Shown piece by piece: positions 5,408-9,457 of a DNA stretch of 9,457 nucleotides. Source of the stretch: an uncultured Collinsella sp. (lineage in GTDB: Bacteria > Actinomycetota > Coriobacteriia > Coriobacteriales > Coriobacteriaceae); assembly GCA_900757385.1 (NCBI GenBank), contig CAAENO010000159.1, forward strand, positions 1 through 9,457, written 5' to 3'. Position 1 is the first letter of the stretch. Each line of letters begins with the position of its first letter. Made by a program: the position numbers and the translations under genes. The notes under the pieces were generated by a model. That model did not search any database, was not told the origin of the DNA, and saw only the letters and a program-made list of their open reading frames with translations.

Positions 5408-6277
5408 ATGGCCCAGATTACCGCCGCTATGGTCAAGCAGCTCCGCGAGATGACCGACTCCCCGATGATGGAGTGCAAGAAGGCTCTCGTCGAGGCTGAC
5501 GGCGACATGGACGCCGCTGTCGACGTTCTGCGTAAGAACGGCCTCGCCAAGGCTGCCAAGAAGGCTGGCCGTGAGACCAACGAGGGCGCTGTCGCCGCGT
5601 TCGTCTCCGAGGATGGCAAGACCGGTGCTCTGCTCGAGCTCTCCTGCGAGACCGACTTCGTTGGCTCCAACGCCAAGTTCACTGGCTTTGCTTCCAAGGT
5701 CGCTGAGGTTGTCGCTACCACCGAGCCTGCTGACGTCGACGCTCTGCTCGAGAAGCCGATGGGCGAGGAGACCGTTTCCTCCGAGCTCACCGAGATGATT
5801 CACATCATGGGCGAGAACATGAAGATCTCCCGCTTCGCTGCCCGCAAGGCCGAGAACGGCGCGCTCGCTTCTTACATCCACATGGGTGGTAAGATCGGCG
5901 TCCTCGTCGAGTTTGCTTTCGAGAAGGCCGAGACCGCTCAGGCTGAGTCCTTCAAGGCCTTCGCTCACGACGTTGCCCTTCAGGTTGCCGCCGTCGCCCC
6001 GATCTGCGCTACCCGCGATCAGGTTCCGGCCGAGACCGTCGAGCACGAGAAGCAGATCTACATGGCTCAGGCTGCCGAGTCCGGCAAGCCCGAGGCTATC
6101 CAGGAGAAGATGGCTGTCGGCCGTCTGGAGAAGTTCTACAAGCAGTCCGTGCTCACCGAGCAGGAGTTCATCAAGGACAGCTCCCTCACCATCAAGAAGT
6201 ACGCTGAGCAGGTCTCCAAGGAGCTTGGCGACACCATTACCGTCGTTGCCTTTGACCGTCTGGTCCGTGGCGAGTAA
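5408..6277 (+). CDS. tsf: Translation elongation factor Ts
   Basis: EF-Ts (289 residues) is the nucleotide exchange factor that releases GDP from EF-Tu. The N-terminal UBA-like domain occupies about residues 3-52 (ITAAMVKQLREMTDSPMM, then ECKKAL). The core signature ELSCETDFVGSN (77-88) carries the TDF motif (82-84) whose Asp/Phe contact EF-Tu. Two core subdomains follow, with MHIxMGENMKI-like and HDVALQVAA segments, and the conserved late block is RLEKFYKQSVLTEQEFIKD (239-257). An in-frame TTG at 5393 would add five residues, but AAAGGA (5396-5401) sits 6 nt before ATG 5408, which is clearly the start. The first signature has TDSP where many homologues have TGAG. The 45-nt gap after rpsB is AT- and pyrimidine-rich (T-run near 5381-5385) with no hairpin, so co-transcription with rpsB is expected. 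Confidence 0.98.
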   Translation: MAQITAAMVKQLREMTDSPMMECKKALVEADGDMDAAVDVLRKNGLAKAAKKAGRETNEGAVAAFVSEDGKTGALLELSCETDFVGSNAKFTGFASKVAEVVATTEPADVDALLEKPMGEETVSSELTEMIHIMGENMKISRFAARKAENGALASYIHMGGKIGVLVEFAFEKAETAQAESFKAFAHDVALQVAAVAPICATRDQVPAETVEHEKQIYMAQAAESGKPEAIQEKMAVGRLEKFYKQSVLTEQEFIKDSSLTIKKYAEQVSKELGDTITVVAFDRLVRGE

Positions 6278-6300
6278 ATAAGCTCTTGTAGCTGGTAATG

Positions 6301-6335
6301 AGCAGGCTGTGGGTTTTACTCACAGCCTGCTTTTT
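6301..6335 (+). terminator. Intrinsic terminator after tsf
   Basis: AGCAGGCTGTG (6301-6311) pairs perfectly with CACAGCCTGCT (6321-6331). Two further inner pairs (G-U and G-C) leave a TTTTA loop. The stem ends in the T-run 6331-6335. This is a textbook rho-independent terminator closing the rpsB-tsf unit, 23 nt after the tsf stop. Confidence 0.93.
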
Positions 6336-6356
6336 CATGGCTCCCCGTTAAGCCTT

Positions 6357-6365
6357 TGTTATCAT
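6357..6365 (+). promoter_or_regulatory. Extended -10 promoter for pyrH and downstream genes
   Basis: TGTTATCAT is an extended -10 (TGN plus TATCAT), the same form as the rpsB promoter. It starts 21 bp beyond the terminator and about 30 nt before the TTG of pyrH. No good -35 is seen at 17-18 bp (ATGGCT at 6337-6342 is weak), as is common for extended -10 promoters. The start of transcription would be near 6372. Confidence 0.5.
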
Positions 6366-6394
6366 ATTGAGAGTCTAATTAAAGGAGGATCGCT

Positions 6395-7117
6395 TTGTCC
6401 GACATCCGATATAAACGCGTGCTTCTTAAGCTTTCCGGCGAAGCACTGATGGGCGACGGCCAATATGGCATCGACCCCAAGGTTACCGACCATCTTGCCA
6501 AGCAGGTCAAGGAGCTGCTCGCCGTTGGCCATGAGGTCGGCGTCGTTGTCGGCGGCGGCAATATTTTCCGTGGTATGGCCGGCGCTGCCGGTGGCATGGA
6601 GCGTGCTCAGGCCGACTACATGGGCATGCTGGCAACCGTTATGAACGCGCTCGCCCTGCAGGATGCCTTCGAGCACAACGATGTTCCCTGCCGCGTGATG
6701 AGCGCTATCCAGATGAACGAGATCTGCGAGCCCTATATTCGTCGCCGCGCTATCAACCATCTGTCCAAGGGCAACGTCGTCATCTTCGCTGCCGGTTCGG
6801 GCAATCCGTACTTTACGACCGACACCGCCGCGGCTCTTCGTGCGTGCGAGATCGGCGCCGAGATTCTGATCAAGGCCACCAAGGTCGACGGCATCTATGA
6901 CAAGGATCCCGTCAAGTGCGCCGATGCCGTCCGCTTTGACAAGATCACCTATCACGAGGTTCTCGTCCGCGGTCTGCAGGTTATGGATTCCACGGCTACG
7001 GCACTTTGCCAAGATAACCGTATGCCGATTTTGGTCCTCAACATCGATGGCGAGGACACTGTCAAGCGCGCGCTCGCGGGTGAGCCCGTCGGCACGCTCG
7101 TCTATCAGGAGGATTAA
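6395..7117 (+). CDS. pyrH: UMP kinase (uridylate kinase)
   Basis: This 240-residue enzyme (usual 236-245) phosphorylates UMP to UDP with ATP in pyrimidine nucleotide synthesis. It is a hexameric amino-acid-kinase-fold protein, unrelated to eukaryotic UMP/CMP kinase. Seen in order: nucleotide loop RVLLKLSGEAL (8-18), VGVVVGGGNIFRG (48-60), ADYMGMLATVMNALALQD (73-90), GSGNPYFTTDTAAALRA (134-150), IKATKVDGIYDKDP (159-172), MDSTATALCQDNRMPI (197-212). The start is TTG at 6395, supported by AAAGGAGG (6381-6388) with 6-nt spacing and by homology starting immediately after it. The gene is separated from tsf by a terminator and its own promoter. It is followed after 2 nt by frr, implying coupled translation. 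Confidence 0.98.
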   Translation: MSDIRYKRVLLKLSGEALMGDGQYGIDPKVTDHLAKQVKELLAVGHEVGVVVGGGNIFRGMAGAAGGMERAQADYMGMLATVMNALALQDAFEHNDVPCRVMSAIQMNEICEPYIRRRAINHLSKGNVVIFAAGSGNPYFTTDTAAALRACEIGAEILIKATKVDGIYDKDPVKCADAVRFDKITYHEVLVRGLQVMDSTATALCQDNRMPILVLNIDGEDTVKRALAGEPVGTLVYQED

Positions 7118-7119
7118 GC

Positions 7120-7656
7120 ATGGCAGAGAACATCACCGCCCATATGGACAAGTCGCTCGAGTCCCTCAAGCATAACTTCTCCAAGGTCCGTACCGGCCGC
7201 GCCAATGCCAACATTCTGTCCGACATCACCGTCGATTATTACGGTGTTCCCACGCCGGTCACGCAGGTTGCCGCCGTCAAGACCCCCGAGGCTCACATGC
7301 TGCTCATCGAGCCGTGGGACAAGGCGCTCATCAACGCTATCGTCAAGGCCATCGGCGCTTCCGATCTGGGCATTACCCCCAACTCCGATGGCACCGTCGT
7401 TCGTCTGCCGTTCCCGGCGCCCACTGAGGAGCGCCGTCGCGAGCTCGTCAAGGAGTGCCGCGAGTACGCCGAGCAGGCCAAGGTGTCTATCCGTAACATC
7501 CGTCGCGACTTCAACAACAAGCTTGAGCGCGATGAGGAGCTCACCGAGGACGATGTCCGTCGCGAGCAGGCCAAGGTCCAGAAGCACACCGATGAGTATG
7601 TCGCCAAGGTCGAGGAGCTTCTGAAGGAAAAAGAAGCCGAGGTCATGGAGATCTAA
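7120..7656 (+). CDS. frr: Ribosome recycling factor
   Basis: RRF (178 residues; most homologues are about 185) works with EF-G to split the post-termination ribosome. Domain I is the three-helix bundle formed by residues about 1-30 and 105-178. It includes the conserved KVRTGRAN (22-29) and the long helix RRRELVKECREYAEQAKVSI (105-124), then RNIRRDFNN (125-133). Domain II, a beta-barrel, occupies about 31-104 (DYYGVPTPVTQVA, GITPNSDGTVVRLPFP). The C-terminal helix is highly charged. AGGAGG at 7107-7112 is 7 nt before the ATG and lies within the last codons of pyrH. uppS starts 1 nt after its stop, so pyrH, frr and uppS form one translationally linked block. Confidence 0.98.
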   Translation: MAENITAHMDKSLESLKHNFSKVRTGRANANILSDITVDYYGVPTPVTQVAAVKTPEAHMLLIEPWDKALINAIVKAIGASDLGITPNSDGTVVRLPFPAPTEERRRELVKECREYAEQAKVSIRNIRRDFNNKLERDEELTEDDVRREQAKVQKHTDEYVAKVEELLKEKEAEVMEI

Positions 7657-7657
7657 G

Positions 7658-8452
7658 GTGCAATACGACGAGCATAAACTGGTCGAGTACTTTGCCGACG
7701 CCCCTGCGGGCGTCGGTTTTTCCGACCTTGACCTCAATAACATTCCGCACCATATCTCGTGCATCATGGACGGCAACGGTCGTTGGGCCACGTCGCGCGG
7801 TCTTGCACGCACCGAGGGCCACAAGGCGGGTATCGTCTCGCTGCGCGAGATCATTACCGCCTGCGTGCGCCTGGGCGTCGACGTGCTTTCGGCCTATGCA
7901 TTTTCGACCGAAAACTGGAATCGACCGCAGCACGAAGTCAACGTTCTGATGCACCTGTTTGCCAAGACGTTTATCGACGAGCTGCCGCTTCTGAAGCGCG
8001 AAAATGTGCGCGTAGTCTTTTTGGGTGACATTTCCGCGCTGCCCAAGAAGACTCGCGACGTTTTTGAACGCGGTCTTGCCGAGTGCGCCGATCACACCGG
8101 TATGACGCTGGCGCTTGCCGTCAACTACGGCGCGCGTGCCGAGATTACCCGCGCTGTCCGTCAGATCGCATCCGACGCTGCCGCCGGTAAGATCGATCCT
8201 GCCGCAATTGATGACGACATGGTGGCCTCCCACCTCTATACCGCCGGTCTTCCCGATCCCGAACTTGTGATTCGCACCTCTGGTGAGCTGCGCCTTTCGA
8301 ACTATCTGCTGTGGCAGGTGGCTTATTCCGAATTCTACGTCACCGATACCTATTGGCCCGACTTTGATCGTTGGGGCCTTGTCGACGCCATTTTGGCCTA
8401 TCAGGGCCGTGACCGTAGGTTTGGTGGACTGAGCAAGACCGAGGAGGCTTAA
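7658..8452 (+). CDS. uppS: Isoprenyl transferase, undecaprenyl diphosphate synthase
   Basis: This cis-prenyltransferase (264 residues) adds isopentenyl units to farnesyl diphosphate to give undecaprenyl diphosphate, the lipid carrier of peptidoglycan and other cell-wall glycans. The signature HHISCIMDGNGRWA (31-44) contains catalytic D38 and the diphosphate-binding GNGR. GHKAG (54-58), SAYAFSTENWNRP (78-90), NYGAR (156-160) and VIRTSGELRLSNYLLWQVAY (204-223) follow, with R206, S208 and R212 for IPP binding; YSEFYVTDTYWPDF (223-236) closes the fold. The start is GTG at 7658, 1 nt after the frr stop, with GGAG at 7647-7650. The 30 residues before the signature are a longer N-terminus than in the E. 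coli enzyme. It cannot be told by eye whether the product is C55 or a shorter chain. Confidence 0.95.
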   Translation: MQYDEHKLVEYFADAPAGVGFSDLDLNNIPHHISCIMDGNGRWATSRGLARTEGHKAGIVSLREIITACVRLGVDVLSAYAFSTENWNRPQHEVNVLMHLFAKTFIDELPLLKRENVRVVFLGDISALPKKTRDVFERGLAECADHTGMTLALAVNYGARAEITRAVRQIASDAAAGKIDPAAIDDDMVASHLYTAGLPDPELVIRTSGELRLSNYLLWQVAYSEFYVTDTYWPDFDRWGLVDAILAYQGRDRRFGGLSKTEEA

Positions 8453-8454
8453 TC

Positions 8455-9354
8455 GTGTCCGATCGTCCCAAGGCATCTGCTCCCAAGACGCCTGCGCGCA
8501 AAGCTGCCACTGCGGGAGCGCCTGCAGCGAAGAGCGGCACCGGTTCGTGGCTGGCGGGCTTTATTACCCGTGCCGCCGCCGGTATCGTCTACGCCGTTGT
8601 CTTTATCCTGTGCCTGGTTTTGGGTATCGTGCCCACGGCCATCTTTGTTTCTGTCATGAGCGGTCTGTGCTGCTATGAGTTTTTCCGTATGACAAGGCTC
8701 GATGGCAAGATGGCTAACGAGCGCATGGGTATCGCTGCCGCCGTACTCTTTCCGCTGTCGGCGTTGGGCGATTCGATGTTGCTGAATGCCCTGCTTTTTG
8801 CCCTGATGCTCGCTGTGGGCATTTGGTATGTCTGGTCGCCGCGTACCCGCATCTCTGATGTGGCAGTGACGCTCATGGGTCCCATCTACACTGGCTTTAT
8901 GCTGTCGGCTATCGTGCTGCTGCGCGATGCCGTGCCCGGTTTTGCCGGTGCCCTGCTTTCAGTGGGCGTTTGCGCGTCCCTTTGGGTCTCCGATTCGTTT
9001 GCCTACATCGTGGGCAGCCGTATCGGCAAGCACAAGATGGTTCCCAAGATTTCTCCCAAAAAGAGCTGGGAGGGGTTTGTCGGCGGCATCCTGGGCTCGG
9101 TTTTGATTTGGCTCATCCTGTGGGCGACGCACTTCTACAAGCTCAGCCTGCCCTATGCGCTGCTGTGCGGCGTGGTTGTGTCCATTCTGGGCGTTATCGG
9201 CGACCTTATCGAGTCGCGCATCAAGCGCGGTGTGGGCGTCAAGGATTCCGGCAACCTTATCCCGGGCCACGGCGGAATGCTCGATCGTAGCGATTCGCTT
9301 ATCTTCGGTTGCATCACCGCACAGCTGTTGCTGATGATCGGAGGCGTGCTGTAA
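8455..9354 (+). CDS. cdsA: Phosphatidate cytidylyltransferase (CDP-diacylglycerol synthase)
   Basis: This 299-residue integral membrane enzyme makes CDP-diacylglycerol from phosphatidic acid and CTP, the branch point of phospholipid synthesis. Residues 1-30 are hydrophilic and low in complexity (Ala, Lys, Pro, Ser), presumably cytoplasmic. Hydrophobic segments follow at about 38-73, 91-103, 108-126, 143-156, 164-187, 207-224 and 234-250. The family region SPKKSWEG (200-207) and the C-terminal signature are complete: S254, K257, R258, K263, D264, then GNLIPGHGGMLDR with H272, D277, R278 and D280. These residues form the dinuclear metal site in known Cds enzymes. The start is GTG at 8455, with GAGGAGG (8441-8447) 7 nt upstream. 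The stop TAA shares its last base with the dxr ATG. Confidence 0.96.
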   Translation: MSDRPKASAPKTPARKAATAGAPAAKSGTGSWLAGFITRAAAGIVYAVVFILCLVLGIVPTAIFVSVMSGLCCYEFFRMTRLDGKMANERMGIAAAVLFPLSALGDSMLLNALLFALMLAVGIWYVWSPRTRISDVAVTLMGPIYTGFMLSAIVLLRDAVPGFAGALLSVGVCASLWVSDSFAYIVGSRIGKHKMVPKISPKKSWEGFVGGILGSVLIWLILWATHFYKLSLPYALLCGVVVSILGVIGDLIESRIKRGVGVKDSGNLIPGHGGMLDRSDSLIFGCITAQLLLMIGGVL

Positions 9355-9457
9355 TGTCCTTCCAGACGACGTATGGCCCCGATGGACGCCTTCGCGTTGC
9401 CATCCTGGGTTGTACGGGCTCTATCGGCACCCAGGCGCTCGATGTGTGCCGCCAGCA
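9354..9457 (+). CDS. dxr: 1-deoxy-D-xylulose-5-phosphate reductoisomerase (3' end missing)
   Basis: Only the first 34 codons lie in the window. They begin MSFQTTYGPDGRLRVAIL and continue GCTGSIGTQALDVCRQ. The NADPH-binding GxTGSIG motif followed by Q.LDV is characteristic of DXR, which turns DXP into MEP in the non-mevalonate isoprenoid pathway. The motif has Cys where Ser or Ala is usual (GSTGSIG). The start ATG overlaps the cdsA stop as TAATG, and GGAGG (9340-9344) is 9 nt upstream. The position after uppS-cdsA matches the conserved uppS-cdsA-dxr order and supplies precursors used by UppS. The assignment rests on a short fragment plus context. Confidence 0.85.
   Translation, partial: MSFQTTYGPDGRLRVAILGCTGSIGTQALDVCRQ

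Noticed and set aside
4544..6046. A 500-codon open frame on the minus strand across rpsB and tsf
   Set aside because: It lies codon-for-codon opposite rpsB and tsf, which share a reading frame. Stops would require TTA, CTA or TCA codons on the sense strand, and highly expressed genes here avoid them. The product is repetitive Leu/Gly/Asp-rich sequence unlike any family, with no ribosome site.
7643..8476. A 277-codon minus-strand open frame opposite uppS
   Set aside because: It is a shadow of uppS, which has all catalytic motifs. GC-rich codon bias explains the openness.
1..9457. CRISPR arrays, tRNA or rRNA genes, insertion sequences, toxin-antitoxin or defence systems
   Set aside because: No direct-repeat arrays, cloverleaf-like sequence, transposase motifs or unassigned genes were seen. 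All space longer than 120 bp outside the listed genes is the rpsB promoter and leader.

Overview
The window is a GC-rich, densely packed chromosomal segment of housekeeping genes. All eleven genes lie on the + strand and almost all bases are coding. Third codon positions favour G and C, start codons include GTG and TTG, and Shine-Dalgarno sequences are strong (AGGAGG type). The proteins and their order, comM-dprA-trmFO-xerC then rpsB-tsf-pyrH-frr-uppS-cdsA-dxr, suggest an anaerobic Gram-positive actinobacterial relative of the class Coriobacteriia. A Collinsella-like genome is my best guess. This assignment is inference from protein flavour and gene order, with no database search behind it.

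Region 1 (1-4414) is a tightly coupled run: the 3' part of comM (AAA+ helicase of transformation), dprA (ssDNA/RecA loader), trmFO (folate-dependent tRNA m5U54 methyltransferase) and a Xer tyrosine recombinase. comM and dprA overlap by ATGA. dprA and trmFO are 14 nt apart. trmFO and xerC appear to overlap at ATAG, where no ordinary start codon is available for xerC. Region 2 (4415-4633) is the only sizeable gap. It holds a good sigma70-type promoter with an extended -10, an inverted repeat filling the -35/-10 spacer, and a leader of about 135 nt with several possible hairpins and three GGAGG motifs ahead of rpsB.

Region 3 (4634-6335) is rpsB-tsf (ribosomal protein S2 and EF-Ts), closed by a strong intrinsic terminator. 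Region 4 (6336-9457) starts with a compact promoter whose -10 has the same TGNTATCAT form as the rpsB promoter. It continues with pyrH (UMP kinase), frr (ribosome recycling factor), uppS (undecaprenyl diphosphate synthase), cdsA (CDP-diacylglycerol synthase) and the first 34 codons of dxr (DXP reductoisomerase), all 0-2 nt apart or overlapping. Regions 3 and 4 link translation, nucleotide supply, and the isoprenoid and phospholipid precursors for the envelope. This cluster is conserved widely in bacteria.

I found no mobile element, CRISPR array, tRNA or rRNA gene, toxin-antitoxin pair or defence gene, and no evidence of an undescribed multi-gene system. The points worth a second look are regulatory or sequence-level: the non-canonical xerC start, the architecture of the rpsB promoter and leader, and a few family-motif deviations (DprA, EF-Ts, TrmFO).
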